From contig BCKL01000008.1 in NCBI GenBank assembly GCA_001600635.1, positions 529,770 to 593,769 of the forward strand: a stretch of 64,000 nt of DNA, in the 5' to 3' direction. Made by a program: the position numbers and the translations under genes. The DNA comes from Leucosporidium creatinivorum. Its lineage: Eukaryota > Basidiomycota > Microbotryomycetes > Leucosporidiales > Leucosporidiaceae. The number at the start of each line of letters is the position of its first letter. The first letter of the stretch is position 1. This document shows positions 34,309-44,984 of this stretch, in pieces. The notes below the pieces were generated by a model, which was given only the letters and a program-made list of their open reading frames with translations, did not search any database and was not told the origin of the DNA.

Positions 34309-35556
34309 ATGGACCACTCAGTCGAAGCTCAGTCCCCTCCTCCCGCTCAGCTCGAGGAAGCTCCCCGCCAGCTCCCCTTGCTCCCCGCCGAGCTCGTGCA
34401 GCGAATCATCCGACTCGCTCTGCCCCCACCCATCTTCAGCTGCTACAAAGAGCGCTGCGCCACCCTCGCCAAGTTCTGCCTCGTCTCTCGCATGTGGCGC
34501 ACGCTCGGAGAGCAAGAGTTGCTCGCGCACGCTTGGATCCGGACCGCCCGAGACGCAGGAGACTTTGTGGAAGCTCGTTCGCGTAGTGCAGCTGAGATGG
34601 GTGCTTGGACGGCTACGAAAGCGCTGTGGGTCGACGCCGAGCAAGCGGGAGGCAAGACGGCGATGAATTGGTCGACCTCGCGACTTTCCTTCCTGCTCGA
34701 GACCTGCGAGGGGTTGAGGGTACTCAGGATCACGCTCAAGGGAGCCATGACTGGACTGAACGCGCTTCTGGCGCTCGAAGATGTCGCTGCTCGTAAGTCT
34801 CCTCATCGCCGAGCCGGAGTCGACCTCTCAGCTCACGTCTTGCTCCCACAGAACTCGTCGAGCTCACTTGGGCCGACGTCCAGATGCTCCGTCAGCTTAA
34901 CACTCGACTTGACCTCCCTGAGACGACTACACCTCGCCTGCACCTCCCTCGACTTGCTCGGCATCCTCGCCCAAGCCTCGCTCCCCCGCCTCGACACGTT
35001 CGCCTTGGTCTTGAACGTCGATGAATGGGTGGATGCTACTCAAGCGGCCTGGATCTTCCAAGACCGACTCAGCAAGGTTTCGCCTCAGCTCCGCCGCCTC
35101 TCACTCTCCATCTCGGCGAGCAGCGCTCGAGGCTTGCTCAGCCGAGTCCCCACCGCCTTATGGGAGTCCTTCCAGCGCCTCCAAAGCGTAGCAGTTGAAT
35201 TCGATAGCGAGTGGATCCTCCCTCACTTCCCTTCACCTCTTCAACATCTTCGCCTCCGCCCCGTACCCACTAGATTCTGCTCGCTCAGGGCCCTCACCAA
35301 GCTCTTAAGAGACGGTCCACCGTCTCTCGTAGGGCTCCAAGCCCTCACCATTCCTACAGGGCTTCCTCGTGCCACGACGACCGCCAGCGGTAGGATCTCG
35401 CGCCGCAACGCCGAAGAGGGTTCGAAGCAGGAGCAGTCCGAACGGAGGGCGCTGGTCGCGCTCTGTCAGGCGTGCGGGATCAAGCTGCTGGAGAAGGAGA
35501 ACTTCAACGAAAGATTGGCGCTCGCCTCGCTGGAGGATGCGATGGACGTCTGGTGA
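34309..35556 (+). CDS. F-box/LRR-like protein, paralog 4 (reading frame disturbed)
   Basis: Starts MDHSVEAQSPPPAQLEEAPR, like paralogs 1 and 2. The F-box follows with LPLLPAELVQRIIRLALPPP and FCLVSRMWRTLGEQELLAHA. The conserved phase-1 intron is present (about 34792-34850, 59 nt). Splicing it yields AAQLVELTWADVQMLRQLN, matching the paralogs, but the downstream Leu-rich part (LTSLRRLHLACTSLDLLGIL, LPRLDTFALVL) lies in another frame. So either one base was gained or lost near 34880-34905, or the intron is retained, which keeps a single open frame across 34309-35556. The last codons are MDVW-stop, again overlapping a donor; spliced they would read MDV-stop. This may be a young pseudogene or a sequencing error. 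Confidence 0.6.
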   Translation: MDHSVEAQSPPPAQLEEAPRQLPLLPAELVQRIIRLALPPPIFSCYKERCATLAKFCLVSRMWRTLGEQELLAHAWIRTARDAGDFVEARSRSAAEMGAWTATKALWVDAEQAGGKTAMNWSTSRLSFLLETCEGLRVLRITLKGAMTGLNALLALEDVAARKSPHRRAGVDLSAHVLLPQNSSSSLGPTSRCSVSLTLDLTSLRRLHLACTSLDLLGILAQASLPRLDTFALVLNVDEWVDATQAAWIFQDRLSKVSPQLRRLSLSISASSARGLLSRVPTALWESFQRLQSVAVEFDSEWILPHFPSPLQHLRLRPVPTRFCSLRALTKLLRDGPPSLVGLQALTIPTGLPRATTTASGRISRRNAEEGSKQEQSERRALVALCQACGIKLLEKENFNERLALASLEDAMDVW

Positions 35557-36075
35557 GTCGTTTGTCAGGGCGATTCTCGCTGCTCAGCGCCGAGCTTCGT
35601 CGCTGACCGCCACTTTGACCAGACTTGGCGGGACACGCTGCAATACATGCCGCTAATTGAGCACGGTGGTCAGTGTATGTACGAGCTCCCGCCGGCGAAT
35701 AGAACGCCTGCTTGTACCGGCGCCGAGCTGCGGACGAGAGCGCCGAGCAGCATGAGGGAAGACAGCGACGATCTGGCTCGCGAAGCCACGGAAACATGTA
35801 ACAGAGCTTCCGGCTACTCTACTGCCTTCTCAGTAGCTCGAGCGAGCTGCTTTGATGGTTGACGAAGCGCGGCCTGCGAAGCGCCAGCTGGATCGCCGAA
35901 GTCGACATGGCCTGCTTTACCGAGCTGCAGCACACTGTTCGAGCAGTACCTGTGTAAGCAACTACAGCCTACAGCGAGCGAAAGGGGGGCACTTGACACC
36001 TCGGTGAAAGTCGAATTGTGCGTCTCTTGTTTTCCCTCCACATTTCACCTCGTCCCCAGATCTCTCGACTTCGCA
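35557..36075. other. Intergenic region upstream of NOP12
   Basis: 519 bp holding the 3' flank of F-box 4 (last acceptor near 35622) and the NOP12 promoter. No other feature seen. Confidence 0.5.
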
Positions 36076-38328
36076 ATGGGAAAGAAGAGCAAGAGCGCAA
36101 CAGCAGAGGCTTCACTCTCGGGATTCCTCCTCGGCCAAGCCACCTCTACCGAGCAGCAGCTGGACGATTCAATCTTCGCAAACTCGGTTCGTTCGCTCCC
36201 CGCTTCTGCTTCCCGGCGACCAGCAGCTGACACGGCATGCATCTCTGCAGAAGGGAGCTTCTACTGCTTTCCAGGAGCCCAAGAAAGAGAAGAAGAGCAA
36301 GAAGGACAAGAAGAGCAAGAGCAAGAAGGAGCCGAGTCCCGTCGTCGAGGCGGCGCCTGAGGCTTCGGATGAGGAGATGGAGAGCGAGGATGAGGAGGAT
36401 GTCGTCGACAACGATGCCGAGCTCTCCGAAGCGGATTCGGACGAGTCGCTCGGCCTTCCCTCGGACGATGAGGACGACGATGGAGTCGAGGAGGCCTACG
36501 CCGCGAAGCTCGTCGCCGCTCGCTTGAAGACGCTCGCTGCTGGAGGCAAGAAGAGGAAGGCCGAGGATGATATCGAGGAGGACGAAGCGCAGAGTGAGGA
36601 GGAGCAGGGAGGCGATGAGAGCGGAGATTCGGAGAGCGAGGAGGAGCTGTTGGAGATTGATCACCTTATGGCCTCCTCGCTCCTGCCCAAGGCTATCTAC
36701 AAGGAGGTCCCCGCTACGGCCAAGGACGTCAAGAAGGCCGCTAAAGCCAAGACGAAGGCTCACTCGACCGAAACCCCCGAGGAGCGCGACGCCCGAACCA
36801 TTTTCATTGGCAATGTTCCCGTCGAGTGCTCTACTTCTCGCGTGAGTTGCTCTGTACTGAGCTGCAGCGACTAGCACTGACATCGCTTCATCCTACAGCC
36901 CATGAAGAAGGCCCTCATCCGTCACGTTCTCTCCTCCCCCGCCGTTCTCGACCTCCTTCCCGCCGACTGCCCTCCTCTCAAGTGCGATTCGATCCGCTTC
37001 CGTTCCCTCGCCTTCGCCTCCACCGTCTTCGGTCGCAAGGCTACCACCACCGACCCCGAGACTGGCGAGCAGATCACCGTCGAGGCCGGTGGGCGTGGTC
37101 GCAAGCGCGCAAAGGAGTGGCGCGCTGGAGACGATACCGACGAGCGTGGGGTTCGGGGCGGGTTCCGTCAGAAGGAGCAGGAGGTACCGAAGACTCTCCC
37201 ATCGGACAACAGGAAGGGAGCTCTCACCGACGGACAGAAGCGCCGAGTCGCCTTCATTCGCGGAGAGCTCAACGAGGGCAAGAAGGCTTGCAACGCCTAC
37301 CTCGTCCTCGAGGCGCTACCCAAGTCCTTCGCCGCCCTCGCCGACTCCGATATCCTCAAGATCCTCGTCGAGACCGTCAACGGCTCTACCTTCGAGGGCA
37401 ACATGCTCCGCGCCGACCACGTCCGCCCTCGCTCGACTGCCGCCCTCCTCGCTGCCGCCCAGATGGCTGCGAAGCCCAATGCCAAGATCACCGTCCCCGA
37501 CCAGGGACCTTCCTACACCGTGCCCCCCGTCGAGGCAAGGAGGACCATCTTCATCGGAGGACTCGACTTTGCCGAGTCGGAGGAGAACGTCCGAGTCGCT
37601 GTCGAGGCGGCGTTGGTCAGGGAGAAGGGAGATGCGGGAGTGAAGGGATGGGTTGAGGGAGTCAGGATTATTAGGGATGCTAGCAGTGGATTGGGCAAGG
37701 GTTTCGGGTACATCCTGCTGAGGGTAAGTCGCTCGCCTCCAGACTTCGCGCCGAGCTCTCGCTGACATTGCGGTCTGTCCAGGACGACGCATGCGTCGAC
37801 GAGCTTCTCGCTCTTCCCGCCGGCAAGTACCTCAAGGTCTCCAAGCGCAAGGTCCGTCTCGAGCGCTGCAAGACCGGTGTCGCCGCCGCTCGCGCCAAGG
37901 CCGCCGCCGCCAACAAGGAGAAGAAGAACGCCGCTCCCGTCAAGCTGGCAGCTCCCCGCGACCCTTCACTCAAGAAGCACGCCTCCTCCTCCACGTCTGG
38001 CTCCTCCTCCCACAGCCGACCAAGCACCAGCGCCGCCGACCATCAGACCAAGCTCGCTGAGGCGCTCGCCAAACTCGACCCCACCGAGCGCAAGGCCATC
38101 AAGGCCATTGATCCCGAGCGGTTGCAGCGTCGCGCGCTTAAGAAGAAGAACAAGGTTCTCAGCGAGAGGTACGACCGCAAGATGGCCAACCAGGAGAAGA
38201 AGGGCGGCGTCAATGCCATCCTCGGCCGGGCCAGCAAGGGACACGAGCGGGCGGCGAAGGAGAAGAAGAGGATTCGCAGTACGCTGAAGGGAGGAAAGCG
38301 TGCCAAGCCTATCAAGCCTACGAACTAG
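36076..38328 (+). CDS. NOP12: Nop12/RBM34-like nucleolar RRM protein
   Basis: Nop12 acts in 5.8S rRNA folding and 60S subunit assembly in the nucleolus. The N-terminus has MGKKSKSATAEASLSGFLLG and long Lys-rich and Asp/Glu-rich blocks typical of nucleolar proteins. RRM1 begins RDARTIFIGNVPVECSTSR and holds a large insert (FGRKATTTDPETGEQITVEA). RRM2 begins EARRTIFIGGLDFAESEENV and continues RDASSGLGKGFGYILL/RDD across an intron. The tail is Lys/Arg-rich, ending KGGKRAKPIKPTN. Introns: about 36187-36249 (donor GTTCGT, weaker than usual), 36842-36898 and 37723-37781. All joins keep frame. RRM spacing and inserts match Nop12/RBM34 rather than generic RRM proteins. Confidence 0.9.
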
Positions 38329-38499
38329 GTTAGCTCAACGAGGGGAGGGAGGGTCTGGTAGTCGTTTTGTCGTGCATGACCATTTCGCAAAACTCTCGAG
38401 CTTCGAGAACAGATCCGCGAAGTTCGTGTGACGTATAACAGCTTGGCACAAATCGAGAGTACTACACTACTGTAACCGCGAAGGCCAGCCGACGCCCCA

Positions 38500-40785
38500 T
38501 CACCTCCCGACGCCTCTCATGCCCCTGCCCAGGCCTCGGCCGGCGAATCCAACTCGGAAACCCCTCCTCATCATCCCAGCGAAGCCCGTCGTAGCTCCCT
38601 CATCCTCAACGGGCTCCTCTCCCGGCTCTCCTCCCCTCTCTCCTCGCATCTCCTCCTGCACCGGCTGCCTCAATCGAATCCTCGGCGCTCCCTCCTCCTT
38701 GGCACCCTCTTCTCCCACCCCATCCTCCGCAATCTCTACCGCCAACGCGCCACTATGCCACCCACTCGCCGTGATAGCAAAGACAAACTTGCCCTTCTCC
38801 CTCTCCCCCTCGACCGCCGCGCTGGTCGCCTCTTCCCCAGGGAAGCGGACGAGCATGGGCGTCTCGACCTTGTCTGGCGCTTCGGGGCGTGCGATCTCCC
38901 TGTTGGGAGCGAAACCGGGGAAGCGGAAGTTGCCGCGAGGAGGAGGGGCGTTGAGAGGCTCGGAGCGGGGAGAGGGAGGAGGAGGCCAGGGTGCTGAGAG
39001 GGGGGTGTTGAGGAGTTGAGGGTGGCCGAGGCCGAGGGCGCCGGAGGAGTAGGCTCCCCAGGCGAGGAGCTGACCTGTAGGAGTGAAGAGAAGGGGGTTG
39101 GTATGAGCTGGAAGGTGCGAAGCCGGTTACCGACTTGCCGCCGGAGGTGAGCGCGAGGTTGTGGTAGTCGCCTTGCGCTACTCTGTTACGTGGCAAGCGA
39201 GTTAGTACTTGAGCCAGTCGCAATGAGAATGAGGTAGCTCACTTGATGACGGCGCGAGCTTGCAGCTCTGGGATGACGATGGGCTGCGACTCTTCGTTCC
39301 AGTCCGACTTGCCCATCAGCACGATGGATGCACTGGGATCCGAAGAGGCAGGAACAGAGTCTGTATGAACCTTCAAGTCAGCTTTCGCCGTCGACGGGAA
39401 AGCGAAAGCTACTCACAGACGGAGAACGATTGGAAGTGCGCCGAGACGTGGGTGATGCGAGTCGAGGGAGGAGGCGGCGAGTCCTTGAAGGCGTCGAGCG
39501 ATCTGATCTGCTCCATATCGCAGAATCTGCTCATCAACCTCCATCCTCGAATACCGTTGAGGAAGGCGGATTCGAGTCGGCTTCTGCTCGCTCGACCTCG
39601 GACGGGGCTGTCCTCGGCGTCGTCGCTGCCGTGAGGTGCGAAGGGTTGGGCAGGGTTGGGCACCGGAGAGATGTCGCAGAAGAAGAGGCGAGAGGAGGAG
39701 GTGAGAGCGATGATGAAGGTGTCGCCCGAGGCGAGGAGGGTGATCTTCTCGTTCTGCTCGGGGGAGGGGATGGCTGGGAGCTGGACGGTCTCGATGCGGA
39801 GGGGGAAAGCGACTCCTTGAGCGGCGGGGTGAGAGAGTGTGGTCTCGCCTGCTGCTTCCGCGGCGGTGGTCATCGCCATCGGTCCAGGCTCCCACCAGAT
39901 GAAGGCGGTTCCGTCGGCGGTGAGGATGGCGGAGTGCTCCTGCGAGGGCGGGAGTTGACGGAGAGTGAGCAGAGCACTCGGTAAAGACTCAAGAAAGACG
40001 ACATACCCAGGCAGCCTCCACAGCAACGACTTCTCGGCCTTTCGCAGCGCCGACGCCCCACCTCTGCTCGGCGTCCTCGACCCTGACGGCTCGCCCGAAG
40101 CTCCTCAACTCCCACACTTCTCCCTTCACACTCCTCAACAACACATGCTTCCTCCCCGCCTCCACCTGAGCAATCTCGCCAAACTGCTCGTTCAGCGGGC
40201 TCAACGTCGGCTGAAAGAGAACTCGGCCAGAGTCTGAGAGCGGGGCGTTGCCCATGACGAAGGTCCCTCCGTCCAAAGTACCCCACGAGCAAAGCTTGCC
40301 GCTGCTAGTGAGCGCATGGAACGACCATCCTCCTGCAGCGAGCGAGACGGGCGGAGCGTCAGACGGCAGCTCGAGCAAGGTCGGCGTCGTCAATCCGCGC
40401 TGGATGAGCTGGGAGCGAAGCGAGTTGTCTCCTGGTGCGATTCCTAGTCGTCCATTGCCGTTCTCGCCTGCAGGAAGAGCTGTCAGCGAGCTTCGCAGCC
40501 TGCTCGTGTTGACGCTCACGCACCCCAGACATAAGCGGACTGCTTCCTCAGTCTCTTGTACAGGCTCTTCCAGCCAGTACGACGTCCGCTAGCAGTCGAA
40601 GGGAAGTTGAACTCGTCGACGGCCTTGCGCTTCCAGAGGATCTCGCTCTCGGCTCCGTTGTCGAGGAAGGCGTAGAAGTCGCGGTTGGTGGCGCCCAAGC
40701 TAACGAGGGCGGAGGCTGGCAGCAGGGGTAAGATGTTGTCGATGAGGAGGTCGACTGGGAGCTTTGAAAGAGTCGAGTCGGCCAT
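38500..40785 (-). CDS. Saf1-like F-box protein with RCC1-type repeats
   Basis: In yeast, Saf1 targets adenine deaminase Aah1 for SCF-dependent degradation on entry into quiescence. Here residues about 5-50 are an F-box (LSKLPVDLLIDNILPLLPAS, SLGATNRDFYAFLDN). RCC1-like blades follow: AYVWGENGNGRLG (across an intron), SLAAGGWSFHALTSSGKLCS, QVEAGRKHVLLRSVKGEVWE, EHSAILTADGTAFIWWEPG, VAQGDYHNLALTSGGK and LAWGAYSSGALGLGHP. The C-terminus is Arg/Gly-rich. Start at 40785 (MADSTLSKLPVD); an in-frame ATG at 40854 adds 23 hydrophobic residues of doubtful value. The F-box plus RCC1 architecture is diagnostic of this class, but whether the target is conserved is unknown. Confidence 0.82.
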
Positions 40786-41348
40786 AGCTGAGACGAAGAG
40801 GCGAAGACGAGCGATGAGCGGGAGGCAAGCAGCGAGGCGGCTCGGAGCTGCCACTTCGGACGGTTCGCAAGGTGGTCTCGGTGGGCGCTGTCTACGCTCA
40901 GTGGCACTGGAAGTTCTATCAGTGTCTCTCTCGTCTGCTCTAGATTATCGTTCGACCGTCGGCGCTGCGAATTGCAAGTGTTCGGCGAAGGTTTGCGAAG
41001 CGAGAGTGTGTGGCAAAGGCCGTGGTGAGGGGAGGAACTGCAAAATCTAATCCTATGAACAGGTGAAGGTGGATACTCGCGAAGGAGCGGGACTATGTAC
41101 TACTATGTGCAAAAGCGGGGAGCTCATCGAAAGCAGGCGCCACTTGGAAGCGAGCGCCGAGCGGTTGTCGAAAGAGCCGAGGGAGGAGGGAGGGGCGGCG
41201 GGGGATGCAAAGCGAAGAGGAGGAGAGGATGGTGTAGGTATGGCGAACGAGGACGGGGTTATCATGCGAAGCGAGGGTGTGAATCAAAGCCAGGGAGGTG
41301 ACGTCGCCTGACGACAAGGAGAGGAGGGAAGCGCCGAAGTGTCCAGCC
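40786..41348. other. Intergenic region
   Basis: 563 bp between two minus-strand genes. Contains the promoter of the Saf1-like gene; nothing else supported. Confidence 0.5.
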
Positions 41349-41783
41349 TTAGGCCTTGCTGGAGGTGAGATTGGGCGACAGTGGCGTCGAGTTGAACCTC
41401 GAGCGCTGCTCAACGTTCTGCTTGAAGTCGTCGAACGATTTGCGAGTATAGCTGAGAAGGTTGGCTGTTGCGAAGGGGGAAGGGCCGAACGCCGAAAGGT
41501 CAGCTCCTTCGCCCTACACGACTACACACGGTATCACAGAGAGCCAAGACTCACCCTTGTACTTCCTGATAGCCTCCTCCGTATCCTCCATCGAAGGCCT
41601 CCTTTGCGCCTTTGTATCTCCATTCGCCTCGAGCAATTCAGCATGCTCCTGCTCCGAGATTTGGGCGAGGGCGCTGCTAACGCCAGTGAAGTTGTCCAGG
41701 GGAGCTGACTCGGAGGAAGAGGTGGAGGCGATGGAGGAGACGCTGCCCGACTTCTCAGTGCGGTAAGGAGGAGGGGACGACAT
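41349..41783 (-). CDS. Small Ser-rich protein (about 114 residues), unknown
   Basis: Two exons join in frame through an intron at about 41458-41555 with GTGAGT donor, GCTGAC branch and CAACAG acceptor. The product starts MSSPPPYRTEKSGSVSSIAS, has a predicted helical centre (SALAQISEQEHAELLEANGD, MEDTEEAIRKYKANLLSYT) and ends FNSTPLSPNLTSSKA. No signal peptide or membrane segment. I did not recognise a family. The well-formed intron argues that the gene is real. A longer start at 42065 is open but crosses intron-like sequence. Confidence 0.55.
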
Positions 41784-42176
41784 TTGGGAGGAAGAAAGGT
41801 GCGAAGCGGGTGCTGGAAGGTTTCGAGGCGGGGAAGCTGTAGGGGAATGGTCTGCGATGAGCTTCAGGTTACTCTGTACTAATCTGTAGGCTGCTTGCTC
41901 ACTGGTAAGAAAGCTGGTGGCGGTTCTGTGGTGTTGTGGCAGGAGGAGAAGAGTTGATTCTCCTCGCATTACGTAGCCAAGTGACGACTCGGGCGTTTGA
42001 GCTAGGCTAGCGCATGAACCGGGAGCCTCATGATGTGCAGAATTGCATTCCAAGCTTCCTCGCAATTATCCTGTAATCAATGCTGGGCCTCTCGCATCTG
42101 TACGAGACGAAGCCGGAGCCGAAACTCGGAGTTCGCAGAGGCCTGCGAAGGACGAGCAAAGCAGGGTTGGCTTGCA
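41784..42176. other. Intergenic region
   Basis: 393 bp between the small-protein gene and the end of PRP40, both on the minus strand. It should hold the small gene's promoter and possibly a 5' UTR intron; no further gene seen. Confidence 0.5.
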
Positions 42177-44847
42177 TCAGATTTCCCCTTCCTCTGGCTC
42201 ATCAGGCTGCACAAGAAAAACGAGAAAGAGGGTCAGCGAGAATGCCTCAACAAGAGACAAGGCGAGCGCCACGCACCTCGGCAGCAGCAGCAGTCGCGTC
42301 GATCATGGCCGAGTCCTGCGAGGTGAAGGGTTCCCCATCCTCCAGCTTCTCCGTCCTCGCCACCTTGCTCCTCCTCTCATCCTCACCACCAACCTCATGA
42401 CTAGCAGCGCGCTTGTTCCCCACGTCTTCAGAGCCAGCCCGCTCGCGATGAGCCGACGAGCCTCGGCGCCGAGACGACGACGACTTGTGCTCGTCGCGGT
42501 GGGAACGGCTACGATCACCATCCCGGCGGTCTGCATCCTCCTTCTCACGCTCCTTGATCTTCTCCTGCAGGAGGGTAGAAAGAGGGTCAGCAAGCTGTTG
42601 ATGAGCAAGACCGAAGTCGGCGAAGCGAGAACTGAAGAGGCACCTTCTGTCGGCGAATGAACTTGTCGAACGCAGTTCTGCGAGAAGCATCATCGTCGAG
42701 GGCTTTGTATTCGTCGGTTTCTTGGATTCGAGGGAGAACCTGCAATACAGTGCGGGTCAGCATAAGCGCAGAGCGAGGCGGCGAGAGCGAGCTCACGTCT
42801 TCGTAGGTCGCTTCGAGGTCGACCGGGGGGTCCAGCTTCTTGAAAGCGTAGCGCAGGTCGTCAATCTGCAGTCGAAGCTTCTTCTCGGCGCGCCTGCGGT
42901 CGTCCTTGGCCGTACGAACCGCGCGAGCATGCAACTGCGAAGGGAGAGATGGGTCAGTCCGTCGAGCGCTCGATATCCCGACAGCAACGACTCACCTTCT
43001 CGAACGCCGCTCTCAGCGTCGCCGGCTCAAGCTTGGCGACCCTCTCCTCGCCCTTGACGACCTCCTCAAACTCCTCCCAGGTCGTCTTCTCCACGACGGG
43101 CGACTTCTTGGAAGCGAGCACGCTCTCGACGATGCGCTGGTCCTCTTCGGCTTGAAAGTCAAGCGCATCGACGACGTCCCAGAAGAGGTCGAGAGGGGAG
43201 GAGCCAAGCATGCCGAGGAGGTTGAGGAAGCGAGGGTCGTCCGAGATGAGGGGGTAGATGGACTTCCAGGTCGTGCCGGCGACGATGTGGCTGGCGGCTT
43301 TGAGGTCCTCAAGAAGGTACTGTGGAAGTCACAAGAGATGAGCGACAACTCGCGAAAGAGAAGTGACAAGACTCACCACAAAGTCCTCCCTTGCCTTCCT
43401 CGCCCTCCGCCTCTTCTCTTCGGCCGCGCGCACCCTCGTCTGCGCAGCCTCACTCTCCGCCTTCCTAACCTCCTCCTCATAGACAGCGAGTACATCGATA
43501 GTCTCGATCTTCTGAAGCTCCGGGTCGCGATGCCATTCGGCGGTGCGGTAGATGGTCGCTTGCGCTTCGTGCCAACGCACCGAGCCGGCGAGGTCAAGCG
43601 AGAGGGATTGGAGGATCTTGGTGAGCTTGGCCATGTTCTTGGTGCGAAGGTCTCGCTTGCGAGTCTGGGTGACGCGCAAGGTCAGCATCAAGGCAAGCGC
43701 CGAACGCCGAGAATTGAAGACTCACCTCCTCCTTCTTCTTCAAGTTCTCGATGAACTCGGTGAAGAGCGTCTTCCTCTCCTCATCATTCCTCGGCACGTT
43801 CCACACCTCCGGGTTCTTAGCCTCCATCTCCCTTCTCCCCCTCTCCCAGCTCCACCAGCTCTTCACTCCACCTTCCATCGACAACCCGCCACCGATTTTC
43901 TCCATCCCCTTGAACCACTCCTTCCTCCACTCCTCCAAGCTCTTCTCCCTCTCCTCCTTCTCCTCCCTCTTACTCTCCACCACATACTTCTCAAACGCCG
44001 TCTTGCGCTCCGCCAACGTCCTCAACGCCTTGTACATGGGGTCCGTAATCGTCTCGCGCATGACCTGCTCCCACGTCCACGAAGCGTTGACTCCGATCGT
44101 CTTGAGCATACCCATGAAGGCTCGCTCGGCTTCCTGCTGCGTTTGGAAGTTGGGAATCCCGCCTGGACCGAGCATGGGCTGCTGCTGAGGGCGCATCGGG
44201 ACGGGCATGCCTTGGCCTGGGCCGCCGGGGATGAAGCCTCCGGGAGCAACGAGGGCGCCCGACATGGCGTTGAGCGAGGCGGAAGGGGAAGCGCCGGGAG
44301 GAGGGGACTGCTGTTGAGCGGCGACAAAGGACGCGGGGCCAGTGGGCGCGTTGGGAGGAGGGGCGGCGCGGATGGGAGCAGGAGGGGCGGCAGAGGCTCT
44401 GTAAGAAGATGCAGAGTGAGCTTGGAGCGCCTCGGAGAGCGAGCAGCGAGCTGAGAACCTACGCGAAGCGGTCGAGGATCTCTGCAGGTCGTTGAAGAGA
44501 GCGTCAGCTCGATTGATGTAGCGTAGCAGGTCTTCTGAGAACTTGTCAAGCTGTGAAAAGCTCTGCACGCCTCCCTGTAGCTCTCCCTGTAGCTCTGCAA
44601 CGCGCTGCTCACCTTGAATCGCCTGAGGTCGCTCCCAGGTCGTCGTTCCGCTGCTCTTGGACACCCAATACGGCCTCCCACCCGACTCGTACTCCTTCCA
44701 ATCTGTACCCTCCATCGCGACCTCGGCCTCGGACTTGAGCTCGCGCGGCTTCTCCCAGACTGATTCTGAGCCCCTCGTCCAGTAGGGTCGGCCGTCGGGA
44801 GCGAGGTGCTTAGCCCAGGTACCGGCTGCTGCAGGTGATTGTGCCAT
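42177..44847 (-). CDS. PRP40: Prp40-like U1 snRNP splicing factor (two WW, several FF domains)
   Basis: Bridges the U1 snRNP at the 5' splice site to branch-point proteins. WW1 is TWAKHLAPDGRPYWTRGSES, then VWEKP; WW2 is DWKEYESGGRPYWVSKSSGT, then TWERP. After a Pro/Ala linker come FF domains, recognisable by segments such as ERAFMGMLKTIGVNASWTWE, SWWSWERGRREMEAKNPEVW, VRWHEAQATIYRTAEWHRDP and SPLDLFWDVVDALDFQAEED. The tail is Arg/Ser/Asp-rich and, after a last intron (about 42191-42279), ends PDEPEEGEI. Roughly eight introns. Start at 44847 (MAQSPAAAGTW); an in-frame ATG at 44943 would add 32 residues. Divergent from the BTB gene with about 137 bp between starts. Confidence 0.92.
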
Positions 44848-44984
44848 CTCTTGCTGAGCGGGCGAGTTGGGAAGCGAGAGAACGAGGTGAGCGTAAGAGG
44901 GAGAGGAGGAGCTCAGCTCATTCTCTTGTTCTCCTGCCATCACTTCCTCGTCTCGCTCGCTCTCGACCTCGACTCCAGGTTCCG
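44848..44984. promoter_or_regulatory. Compact bidirectional promoter, PRP40 / BTB gene
   Basis: Only 137 bp between divergent ATGs (or about 40 bp if PRP40 starts at 44943, which argues for the shorter PRP40). Confidence 0.55.
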
